A stretch of 64,000 nt of DNA from Dipodascopsis uninucleata var. uninucleata (taxonomy: Eukaryota > Ascomycota > Lipomycetes > Lipomycetales > Lipomycetaceae). Shown one piece after another: positions 32,506 to 42,237 of this stretch. The notes below the pieces were generated by a model that ran no database searches, was not told the DNA's origin, and was given only the letters and a program-made list of their open reading frames with translations. The stretch is from assembly GCA_030568195.1 (NCBI GenBank), contig JAJLTO010000004.1, forward strand, positions 372,001 to 436,000, read 5' to 3'. Within the stretch, counting starts at the first letter, position 1. Each line of letters begins with the position of its first letter. The translations under genes and the position numbers were made by a program.

Positions 32506-32934
32506 GTGATGATGTCTATCTTTCAAATTTAAGTAGCAGTTGGCTCTTTGTTGCGCTTTCTCTTCTATTTTCTTTTTTTCCTCAAGTATCTGAGGAATGT
32601 AAAACTCACGGACGGCTTCGAGCTGAGGTGGCCGTTGGAAACGGGATCACGTGAATTATTTATTACCCAACAGTTTCTTCGATAGCTTCAGGTAGAGCGG
32701 ACTCGTTCAACAGAACAACTTCAAATTATACGTTAAGGAGATTACAAGGTATTTAAGGCTGGACTTCAAGACTGTGAGGATGTTTACACATAAATAGGGG
32801 AATATTACTTAAGTGGTATAGTAACTCATGGAAGTATGGTCACACTAACATTAGTTTTGGTGCTGACAAGAAAAGTGTACATTGCTTAGCTAAGCCATCA
32901 GCTCTATCCAAGTTCTATTCTTCTAATATGCTAA
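32506..32934. other. Intergenic: hydrolase promoter and methyltransferase 3' region
   Basis: About 430 bases with TCACGTGA at 32647-32654, 142 bp upstream of the proposed hydrolase ATG. A tRNA-like string near 32690 lacks a B box. A plus-strand frame over 32268-32654 is antisense to the proposed first exon and intron and is not supported. Confidence 0.45.
32647..32654. promoter_or_regulatory. TCACGTGA E-box upstream of the hydrolase gene
   Basis: Perfect 8-bp palindrome of the Cbf1 type in an intergenic region; one of three exact copies noticed in this window. Confidence 0.45.
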
Positions 32935-34089
32935 CTAGTTTCGTGTTTTTTTAACGGTGATCATAACAGATCTGACAATGCCCGTATCTGCCCACCAGCG
33001 GATTACCTTCGAGAAGGCAGCAAATCTCTCAAATCGCAAAAAATGGTTAATTTCAAAGGGTTGTGGAGCGGGAGGTGATGTGAGAGCTGTCGATGAAGAC
33101 AATGTGGAAGAGCAATTTATATTTGCTCTATACTCCAAAAAAGATGCCAAGCCTGGGAAGACACAGTCCGATATATCCTCTATAGCTATAGACCAGCCTT
33201 TCTCCCGTGTGAAGCCGCATCTCTGTAGTAGAGTAAGATATTGTTGTTTTGTTGTAAATATATTTTGAAGTGGTGCGTTTGCTGCTAAGCAGAATGCGGC
33301 CAGTAGAAAATTGTTCTTAAGAGACACTTTGTCATCGCAGACTAGATCTTCAGCTGCGAAACATACTTCTGTTGCTCCCTTATTAAACGCACATTCAAGA
33401 GTTCGATTTACATAAGTCAGGAACTTTTCTCTGGTCGGCGTGAAGTGATAGAGACAATCAAGAGCTAAAATCTTATTTACTTGACCTTCAACCAAAGATC
33501 GACGTAATATAGATGGCGGCCAGTCATTGACGGGATCACTCGCATCAAGCGTAAGAATCTCTGCATTTTGCTGAAAAGCCAACCGCCTACTGGCTATCGC
33601 CGAATGTGATGTAAGAGATGTTATTCCTATATATTTTTCAACTTGTGGCGCATAAAGCAGAGACTGGTCACCACATCCAATACCAACATCGATCAAGCTA
33701 TCTGCTGTACATAAATTAGCATTTAGAGATAGTCTATTGGCCATGTTAGCGCATGCTGACTTGAAATCTGAAGGTATCATGTTGAGATGTCTGGAATGAA
33801 TGGGCCAGTATCCCATATTGTTCCACATAGCAGGCGGCATGCTGTCTAAATTGAGCATGATATGTGCGAAACTATAAACCTCTTCATTTCGCCCACTTCC
33901 AATCTTAACGGCCTTCACCAGCAACTTGAACAGCTTATGTGCTAAAGATACAACAAAATAGCATCCTAGATAAAGGAAAATACGCTCGACTATAACTTCT
34001 CCTGTAGATTCCGCTGCTACTTGCGTCGTTTCTATGAACGCCACTAAGACTCCAGCAGCTGCTAGAGCTTTTATAAAGATTGTCAGCAT
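32935..34089 (-). CDS. Membrane-anchored SAM-dependent methyltransferase, substrate unknown
   Basis: Single-exon 384-aa frame. Two hydrophobic N-terminal stretches (about residues 3-25 and 35-55) suggest membrane anchoring. They are followed by HIMLNLDSMPPAMWNNMGYWP, similar to the N-L-GYW motif in front of the SAM fold of tocopherol and sterol-type methyltransferases. Motif I is DVGIGCGDQSLLYA, followed by an ILTLDASDP acidic-loop segment and ILALDCLYHFTPTREKFL (motif post-II/III). The C-terminal third is less conserved and ends in a basic KKTRN. The class I methyltransferase fold is well supported. I cannot assign a lipid, quinone or protein substrate. It lies head-to-tail with CTF18. Confidence 0.7.
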   Translation of the reverse strand: MLTIFIKALAAAGVLVAFIETTQVAAESTGEVIVERIFLYLGCYFVVSLAHKLFKLLVKAVKIGSGRNEEVYSFAHIMLNLDSMPPAMWNNMGYWPIHSRHLNMIPSDFKSACANMANRLSLNANLCTADSLIDVGIGCGDQSLLYAPQVEKYIGITSLTSHSAIASRRLAFQQNAEILTLDASDPVNDWPPSILRRSLVEGQVNKILALDCLYHFTPTREKFLTYVNRTLECAFNKGATEVCFAAEDLVCDDKVSLKNNFLLAAFCLAANAPLQNIFTTKQQYLTLLQRCGFTREKGWSIAIEDISDCVFPGLASFLEYRANINCSSTLSSSTALTSPPAPQPFEINHFLRFERFAAFSKVIRWWADTGIVRSVMITVKKTRN

Positions 34090-34473
34090 ATTCTAATAAA
34101 GATTAACTAAACAAGGACCGCTCATTTCATAAAAGTTGCACTTTTCAATAATCATCACACTAGGTACTGGTCGTTGAAGGTTCTTAACTGCCTCTATATC
34201 GTTTTGATCAGACCCTCTGCTGGTAAAATACTTCAGTGCTAACAAAAAGCGAAGTTCTACTTATCGATTAACCCTTATCCGGAAGGGATACTACTATGTT
34301 TTTGAACGTTTAACTACTATGACATAATCAAAGTAATAATGAAATCAATTGAGTGAAGTATGAAATACGTTATCATATATTAGTTGTCTCTAGAAGTCGT
34401 GTGGATTTTCATCTCAAAATAGTGGGAGCAAGTAGTATAACTTAGTCCATTATTCATATATATATACATCCAT
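34090..34473. other. Intergenic between CTF18 and the methyltransferase gene
   Basis: About 380 bases, the methyltransferase promoter and CTF18 3' region; no further signal seen. Confidence 0.5.
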
Positions 34474-37314
34474 TCACAGGTTTTTCCAAAAGTCAGCCCA
34501 AACTACGGGTTTCCGAACAGCATTGGAAAAGCCTTCATGGAATTGTAACCAGACCTCAGTTTCACGATCCTGTTTATGCTTTTCGTGCTTGTCTTGGTAG
34601 GAATTTTGTCTGTTGTGTCTCCATTTTTCGTCACTTTGCTGGACCGACTGCTCATTCTCAGGCTTTCTAGATATCAAGAATGATTCTAAGGACGTACGAA
34701 TGGGCCTTACTGCCTCAGGTTGAGGCATTACTTTAACATCGGCCCTTGCGCTAAGAGGACTGCTTAGGAGATCAACTTTCTTAGCTTTTTGACCAGGCGT
34801 CTTCGTAGTGGAATTTAATCTTGTTTCGGGATCCATTAGGTCCATGTCGTCTGAGTATAGATCAACCTCTGAATCAGTTTTCCGTCGCTTGAGTCTAGTC
34901 AAAGTCTGGTGTTCTGATTGTGCTTCACCTGTTAATATAGCCTGTCGCTCGCATTCCTGGGCTAGGAGCTGTCTAACTAGATATTTTCCAACTGCGGCTC
35001 TTTCTTGATCTTTCTCTGAGAAAAAGGCTAGTCGCTCTATTGGTGGGTCAGTACGATAAACATAGACGCCATGTTCGGTTCTTTGTTGAAAATATTTGAT
35101 ATTCATAGATAAAAGAACTTGAACAGAGTGCATAAGAAGTTTCCTCTCATGAACCAATGCTAGTGTTCCATTTATTGGATTCAATTGCGGGTTCATAATA
35201 TGCTGTAAATATGGTGCTAATTCAGACGCAATTGTGAATTCAGTCTTGAAGGTATTTCTAAGAGTCACCGGTGTTTTAGACATCAGATGCTTAGAAATGT
35301 CTCTGTTGGAAGACAGATGCTCTCTCATTTCAAAATCAGCCTTGTTGGAACTATAGTCTTTTAATGACCTTGAATTTTTAGCACTACTAAATTGCATATG
35401 AAATGCGCAGATAGGATATGACAGATAACCCATTAAATCGCGATTCTGGTCTTTGTATATTGAATTGGATAAAGTGTCGTAAAAATGAAGCCAGTCACCA
35501 GCCTGTACTTCTTTGTCAAGCATGTCATTTGAATATTGCATACTTAGATACGCGGCGAAGCATCCTAGACAAAGTCAGATGTCTTCTCCATAATCATTTC
35601 TATTATTTGTAAAATTAAAGCACCTACCGTTGATTATTTTATCAAACTCTGCGTTTTGCTCAACGCAGTCGACCACCTTTTTCATATTTTCGGCACGCGT
35701 AAATTTTGGATCTTGCCTAAATGTACGGGCAACAACAAAACTAGGACTAGAATTTATATCTTTCGAGCCTATTCCAGACAATTCAAACTTCTTATTTCCT
35801 CTGAGTTCAAATTGAAGAGCATTTACGCAACCCCTTACATCACCATCCATGGCCTCAACTAGATCTGTTAAGGATTGTGTATCCACTGGAAGCTTCTCAT
35901 GATTGCATATCTCCTTTAGGCGAGTCACAATAGTGCTTGTTGCAGCCCTTCTGTACATTAGCATTTCCGTGTGAGGTCGCAGTGATCGTAATGCTGAGAC
36001 ATATGGATCATTGCATATAGCAATTATCGGTCTCATTAATAGTTTGCCATTATTTTTAGCCCTTCCATTTTTCAGTTTCATTGTTGATTTCCGATCTTGG
36101 TGCTGAGTAGCTTTAGTGTCGGAATTTAGAATATCCATTAACGCTCGTATAAATCCCTTCATCTTAGTTAATATAGTCTTCAACTTATAGCAGTCATTAA
36201 CTACTTACCGACTCGGCACCACCATCAATCTCATCTATCACGACACATGTGGGTCTACTGCCGATACTATGGGATTCAAGAGCACCAAGGATTTTTTCTT
36301 TAACCAGTGGTCCACCGCGCTCGTCGCTCGCATTAATTTCCAAGACATCGTAGCCTGCCTGTCTTGCAGCTACATGTGCAACTGTTGTCTTCCCAAGACC
36401 TGGAGAGCCATGCAGGAGCAGAATTTTTTTGTATGGTCGTTGGAAAGGATCTATGTTAACAGAATCATTCTTTTTCAATCTTAAAGTCTGTACGGTTGAC
36501 CTTTTGAAAACAGCGTGACTCCATTGCTGCAGCCAGCGAAGGAGAGATCTATGAGTCCTCTATTAACTTTTTATTAGCCAAGGTATTCACAATATCACTA
36601 GGTCGAAATTCTCACCTCATCTCCTATCAGATCTATCCATTTTTTTGCTCTCCATTTTTCCACCCACAATTGCGACGAATTGTTAGAAGGATTGCTGGGT
36701 TCGAAATCATCCACTGAGCTATACACATGCTTCTCAGCTATCTCGGCTTGCTTTTGCAGTTTAATAAGAATTTTGGTGATATTTGATTCATAGTCTGAAT
36801 GACGATTATGGTGCGACGTAGATTTCAGAGCATTTTTTCGCATTCGGGTTATGTATTTTATTTGTATTTCTTTCCCACTCGAAAGTACTGCCTTGCGGTA
36901 GAAAGCTGAGGTGTCTGCGTGTTCTGGAGTCTGAACACTTTCCGCGAGTTGATCAAACTGTGAGCTTCTAGTTTCCAACTCTCCGTCCACGTCAGCGTCA
37001 TTATCTACTACGGTGAATGGAAAGGACACACTTCCCAAATCTGAATGCTCGACAAGCGAAACGACATCAGGTTCGCTGCGGTTATGACCGTATGATACAT
37101 TGCCAGTGTTCGATCTCTTAAAATTGGATACAGGTATATAATTTGACGCCTTTACAGTGGATTTATCGAAAATATCAGCTTCAATCTTCGACTCAAAATC
37201 TTCATCCCATTCGAGGTTGGTATGAGATTTATGATCCTTTGTTTCTTCAAGTAGTTCATCTTCGTCCATAAACTCGAAGGGAAAAATAGTCATTGGCTCG
37301 GCTTCTACCTCCAT
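34474..37314 (-). CDS. CTF18: Alternative clamp-loader large subunit Ctf18
   Basis: Four exons (minus): 36616-37314, 36209-36559, 35628-36156, 34474-35564, giving 889 aa. Ctf18 with Dcc1, Ctf8 and Rfc2-5 loads PCNA for sister-chromatid cohesion and checkpoint signalling. The N-terminal exon is acidic and ends LWVEKWRAKKWIDLIGDE. The AAA+ core has Walker A LLHGSPGLGKTTVAH, EINASDERGGPLVKEKI, Walker B VVIDEIDGG, sensor-1 PIIAICNDPYVSALRSLRP and sensor-2 region GDVRGCVNALQFEL. The C-terminus VWLQFHEGFSNAVRKPVVWADFW is the Ctf8/Dcc1-binding signature. The exon 3 acceptor may be 6 nt upstream (start 36162) with no frame change. An ACGCGT lies 179 bp upstream of the ATG. Confidence 0.95.
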
Positions 37315-37980
37315 TGTGTAGACGAAAATATTTCTGACACGATCTTTTATAACTTCACAACCTCTAAATCGTTTGATGTCGTTCTTCTGGATATATACTA
37401 AGAAATTCGGCTATCAGATTCCTGTATTTACTAAAGTCGGTGCAGAAGACTAAAAAACTAATACGTGATTATATTAATGGAAACGCGTCTGATAATAGTT
37501 GACTGCGGCGCGTAATATTATGCGGCTCGAAATTCAGCGTGGCCGTAAGTCATTTAAACAATACTGCCAATGCCGTGTTGATCTTATTCTAAGAATAACA
37601 CTGATAACCAGGATCAGTTAGAAAATCTCAATAATGAATAAATTATATGAAATATAAAATGTCTACGAAAATCGTCATTCATAGTATTCAATCGATCAAT
37701 AGATCATAGTTACAAATTATACAGGCGGTAGGAACTTTACCCAGAAAGCTATACTCATACTAATAGAAAACATAATAAAACAGCACTATTATCCTTAACC
37801 ATGATTATACCAGAAACTACCCGCAAAATTTGACATATAACACCATAAGCAACATAAACCTGACTAATGAGAAAGCTTTGACTTTGAATAGCGTTAAATA
37901 CTGAAATAAAAAGCCTTGAGTTATTCATCTACAATCCTAGCATTCATTATGATTTAGAGCTAGAAGCATTAGTATTTTCT
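37315..37980. other. Intergenic: CTF18 promoter
   Basis: About 670 bases with ACGCGT at 37493-37498 and a nearby GGCGCG. The remainder is AT-rich and serves as the 3' region of the membrane-protein gene. Confidence 0.5.
37493..37498. promoter_or_regulatory. MCB-like ACGCGT upstream of CTF18
   Basis: Hexamer 179 bp upstream of the ATG of a replication gene of the class MBF usually drives. Suggestive only. Confidence 0.4.
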
Positions 37981-38905
37981 TCAAGCAGATGAGCGAATTC
38001 TGCTTCTAGTAGCAGATCGTGGACGTATAATCTCCGCATCACTGTCGTCCTCAGTTGTATACCCACCACTGGTTGCAGCAGATTCCATTCCAGAGTCAAC
38101 TAGAAAATCGAAGCTTTCAGTTGTCGCGGCCTCACTTTGTGTCTCTGATGCCTCACCGTTAACAGATTCAAAGTCTGAAGGGACCTCAAAATCAGAGAAA
38201 GAGGACGGCGTCTCAATACCAGACAAAGATGATTCGTATGTATCGAATCGTTCATTAGAAGATGGCCGTCGAACTAAAGACAATACAGCCACACATTCAG
38301 ATTAGACTATGAAATTGCTACCTCATATAGTTATGGAACTTACCAGTAGAGGACTTGCTTACTACCGCAGAGCCTTCAGGAAAGTCTTCGACACTTGGAG
38401 TAGGATATCGTTTAACAGCATCAGAGACAGATGTAGCACGTCGATGACGTAAACCAGTAGCAGTCTCTCCAACCTTAGCATCAGATGACTTGCCTATTGG
38501 ATGCTCGATCCCTTCAAAATCTTCAGATGCTCTGATATTCCTTTCGTCTTCTGAATCTGATTTATCGTAGAAATCATACATGTACATGAGCTCCTGATCA
38601 TCGGACGAATGTGCTAGTACTCTAGCAAGTGTACGTCGGCGCCTCTCATTTTCTCGCACCTCCTGGATCTTGATCTTAATGTTCATGATCATATTTTCCA
38701 TATTATGTATGATCTGCTCTCTTTCGTTATAGATCACCATCCCCAGGGTTACTCCGGCAGATATTCCCAATCCAATACCGATAACAGCTCCGACTATAAC
38801 AGCACGTTGTGTGCGTGCGCGATTGTTAGTATACTCTGCGTCTCTACAGATCTGCCTCCCGCTCTTACTAATGGAACTCTCCCGTACAGCTCTTGCGCAA
38901 CGCAT
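37981..38905 (-). CDS. Small single-pass membrane protein with acidic C-terminal domain, unknown function
   Basis: Proposed exons (minus): 38869-38905, 38344-38793 and 37981-38273, giving 259 aa. An N-terminal Arg-rich stub precedes a Gly/Ile/Val membrane segment, GAVIGIGLGISAGVTLGMVI. Then comes a heptad-like helix (REQIIHNMENMIMNIKIKIQEVRENERRRR). The C-terminal half is acidic and Ser-rich (YDKSDSEDERN, TTEDDSDAE) and ends in RSATRSRIRSS. The first intron is 75 nt with GTAAGA, TATACTAAC and TATAG, yet contains no stop and is a multiple of three, so an unspliced isoform with 25 more residues would also be open. The second intron has GTAAGT and TTTAG. I recognise no family. The topology resembles tail-facing organelle anchors. 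Confidence 0.6.
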
Positions 38906-39709
38906 ATCACACGCCAAATATACTTACTAGGCAAAGGCATGGTGCAGTTCCAACAAATCTCTTATGCCTCTTTATACCGTATCTAGTCAGAGGTAATATT
39001 TCCTCCTACGTAGGTAATAGCCGAAAGTTCGTAGCCCTTAAACAAGTAGCAACTGTGGGCTTGCAAATTCAGCACCGTAATACCGCTACAGCGATTTTTC
39101 CGCACGAAAGGTAGCTATTCTGCTTAAAGAAGTAATATATTTTGTAATCAATAATAGATCAGATTCTAGATACTTGAGGATCCAAAATTTATTTCGGTTA
39201 TCTCTGTCATAGACTTAAATTTTGGGCTAACAATGAATGGTAGTATAACAGCAGATCAACGTCTTACAGGTTTTCTCCGGGAACGCCGCTCGCTGTGCTC
39301 TACACATCAAATGCACCGCCACTCTTATATTACTTATTTTTCAGTTTACCGCCACATCCAAATGCAATACCAAAACTCACAATATTCACGTGATCCCAAG
39401 TTACAGATGTGATTCAGTCTGACTTCGAACCTTCGTTAGTTAATTGTACCTTTGTCCCTTTCAGATAAAGTTGAGGACAGAGCAAGAAGTATTCTCTTAG
39501 ATGCAAGATAATTTTATAATATACAGCAAATCCGAGTAAGAATATTGGATTTATAGAAACTAATAGCCGGATCTACAGTACGATTTGATTGGGATTCTAC
39601 TTTCAAGTCGGAGTTACTTTGGCATAGGTTATTTAAGTCTGATCATAGCACCATATCACATCATACATACAGATATTCAAAGCAGGCTACAAAAGTGCAG
39701 TTGCTGGTA
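38906..39709. other. Divergent promoter between the membrane-protein and TBC genes
   Basis: About 800 bases. TCACGTGA at 39386-39393 is the only clear motif. Frames over 38705-39114 on the plus strand are antisense or chance. Confidence 0.45.
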
Positions 39710-41863
39710 ATGAGCGTCACAGCTAGAGCATTACAAGATGGGGATTTCGAAAATATTTCATTAGCAGACGTGAATGCGCCTGTTGGTCCGCACTCTAGTA
39801 TTTATGATACTATAATACATGGTGAATGGGGTGACGACGAATATGAAAATCCGTCCCTGAGGACTGCTACCCTGGCAAATGACAAGCAACGTAGTTCAGC
39901 TAACGGAAGCTCTACTATTACATTAAAAATTCAAGAAAGGCAACCGTTAACGAGATCTACCTCACAATCTGTGCTTAATAGTTTGGGGTCACCGAAGAAT
40001 TACAGATCATTTTCTCATGAATCCAGATATGCGCTATATGATAATATTACTTCTAGTCCACCTATCGCGTACCCATCCTCGGGAAAACTAACTCCTACTA
40101 GAGCCTCGGATGAAAAGACCTTAACGCTTTCCAGTCTCTCAGTTCCCAAGCAACGAAAATTTTCTCAATCTACTGGATCTCTACCTATAGGCTATGGTTC
40201 AGCAATTGTACCTGACTCACAGAGCTCATCTCCAGTTGGCTCTTCGTCCCCAATTTACAGACCATCTCAGGACGATAGTCCTTTAAAGCTTCCAGTTAAA
40301 AGATTTTCTATTAGACGGCAGCCAAGTACTCTCTCTTTACAACAAGAAGATATTGACAGCATAAATAATTCGGCTGATGATATTGAGGTTTCTAATGATG
40401 TCATTTTTTGGAATGTTCCTATTACACCGAGTCTCCCTTCATCTAACAGCAAATCTCAAGAAACAGCCGACGATAGCTATTTTCCTCCTCAAGACGTTAC
40501 CTCTAAAGATTGTCCGGAAATAAGTGTGAAATCGCCTGCCAACGAAAGCGGTCAAAAATTAAAAACTTGGGGAAGAGTCATGAATAATCTGTCAGAGGAG
40601 GTGAGGGATCTGACAATTGCTTTGGAAGAATATCGAGGACTGGCCTCCATAAAAGGTAATACCAACGATCTACCAACAGCTAATGTCGAGACAGTAACCG
40701 CGAAAGCTATTACTGAAGACAAACAAAATAAAGCAATAAATGATACTATAGAAGGTTCTTTTACACGTCCTGCTCATTTGCCTAGAAAGTCAAAGTATGA
40801 GGAAGACCGACATGTTCGAGAGTTTAAAAAAATGATGCGTCTTTCGCAAGAACAAGAAAAGAAGCGCCGAGACAAAATACAACTGAAGGTCCGGGAGTTT
40901 CGTCATGTCAAAGAAAAGAACTATTATTATATTACTAGATATGTTATGTCTCATTTACCAGCGAAGCTTACTGATCCTCAGCTAAAGAAAATAATTTGGG
41001 CTTCGGGTATACCTGAAAAGTGCCGTGAACGAATCTGGAAGTCATTATTAATCGACCCCTATCCTGTTCGGTTAAGCAGACTCGATGAGATACTACAGTT
41101 GGTGACATCGGAAGATTTAAATAATAAGGATCTTTGCTATGAAATTGAGAGCACATATGCATCTACTAGACTATTTCAAACTGGTGGACCACTGCATGAT
41201 GCTATTGTCAAAGTGGTGGCTGCATTTACAAAATGTAATCCAAAGATTAAATATACTAGTGGATCGAGCTTGATTGTGGGCGGCCTTCTGTTATTCTTAG
41301 ATGAGAAATCGGCGTTTGCTGGACTTATGAACATAATCAATAATTCGCCTTTATCATATTTCTATGAGAACAATGAACGTAAGTTAAGCAGATTTGCTTG
41401 CTTATTTGATAAGGCTTTTGCTACCCACTTACCTTCACTACACCATCATTTTACAGTTATTCATAAGATCTCTTGCCAAGAATATCTTAATTCGCTTATC
41501 CCTCTTCTTTTTTCGAATCATTTCCATATTGATTTTATGGCCAGATTATGGGATGTAATTTTCATAGAGATGATGAATAAGCCCTATAAGACGCCTACAG
41601 CATTATCTCGATATGGCAGTTCAGCAATATCTGCAAACTCGTCGGTTGAGTCATTATTTATAGCAATTGTATTGGCCATTTTGAAGGTCCAGAACACTAA
41701 ATTCTTAATTTCTGATAGGGAGGAAATTATCAGATCTTTAGTCTCAGATTGTAATCCTATCAATTTTGAGAGTAATGAATTTAGAGATATGCCTGAAGCT
41801 TCGATATTTAATGAAATAGCATTCTTGGAGCAAGTTCGGAATTTTTTTGTAAGCATAGCATAA
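39710..41863 (+). CDS. TBC-domain protein with degenerate catalytic fingers
   Basis: Single-exon 717-aa protein starting at the first true ATG. The N-terminal half is Ser/Pro-rich and disordered with a basic, Gln/Lys-rich helix (about residues 370-410). The C-terminal part is a TBC (Rab-GAP) fold: IWASGIPEKCRERIWKSLL (motif A), then YEIESTYASTRLF, then NPKIKYTSGSSLIVGGLLLFL, DEKSAFAGLMNII, and FMARLWDVIF. The arginine finger of I-x-x-D-x-x-R is Ser, and the glutamine finger of Y-x-Q-G is Ser. It should therefore not accelerate Rab GTP hydrolysis by the usual dual-finger mechanism and may act as a scaffold or Rab binder. It does not look like Bub2/Cdc16. Family placement beyond TBC is open. 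Confidence 0.82.
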   Translation: MSVTARALQDGDFENISLADVNAPVGPHSSIYDTIIHGEWGDDEYENPSLRTATLANDKQRSSANGSSTITLKIQERQPLTRSTSQSVLNSLGSPKNYRSFSHESRYALYDNITSSPPIAYPSSGKLTPTRASDEKTLTLSSLSVPKQRKFSQSTGSLPIGYGSAIVPDSQSSSPVGSSSPIYRPSQDDSPLKLPVKRFSIRRQPSTLSLQQEDIDSINNSADDIEVSNDVIFWNVPITPSLPSSNSKSQETADDSYFPPQDVTSKDCPEISVKSPANESGQKLKTWGRVMNNLSEEVRDLTIALEEYRGLASIKGNTNDLPTANVETVTAKAITEDKQNKAINDTIEGSFTRPAHLPRKSKYEEDRHVREFKKMMRLSQEQEKKRRDKIQLKVREFRHVKEKNYYYITRYVMSHLPAKLTDPQLKKIIWASGIPEKCRERIWKSLLIDPYPVRLSRLDEILQLVTSEDLNNKDLCYEIESTYASTRLFQTGGPLHDAIVKVVAAFTKCNPKIKYTSGSSLIVGGLLLFLDEKSAFAGLMNIINNSPLSYFYENNERKLSRFACLFDKAFATHLPSLHHHFTVIHKISCQEYLNSLIPLLFSNHFHIDFMARLWDVIFIEMMNKPYKTPTALSRYGSSAISANSSVESLFIAIVLAILKVQNTKFLISDREEIIRSLVSDCNPINFESNEFRDMPEASIFNEIAFLEQVRNFFVSIA

Positions 41864-42237
41864 GTGATATTTTGGTGTTTTGTGCTGAAGCGATACTTCA
41901 GCAAGAAATGATTCAACAAGATTTTAGATTTTAATGCTCGGTATCGCTCAATTATGTTTGATCAGCCTTTGAAGGGCGCGAGATGGCTAATTAGATTATC
42001 TCAAATATTTATAGTTATAAGTGGAATACAAGGATTATTCTGTTATGAAACCTTCCGATAATTTGGGCATACTCTAATTTTTTGATGATAATCGCTGGCG
42101 TCTGATATTTGTATAATTTGTAAGATACCTTTGTAGTATATTGTATATACGACACAAGAATTAAATTACATGTCATTGATATATATACGCAATTAATTAA
42201 CTCTATATCCAGCATTGTTCTCTCATTCATTTCATTA
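41864..42237. other. Convergent intergenic region between the TBC gene and MSH3
   Basis: About 370 AT-rich bases for two 3' ends; nothing else seen. Confidence 0.5.

Noticed and set aside
32268-32654. 128-codon plus-strand frame upstream of the hydrolase
   Set aside because: No recognisable domain; it is antisense to the proposed first exon and intron of the hydrolase gene and runs through a promoter E-box.
32686-32720. tRNA-like string (TAGCTTCAGGTAGAGCGG)
   Set aside because: It resembles an A box, but no B box (GGTTCGANTCC) or cloverleaf follows.
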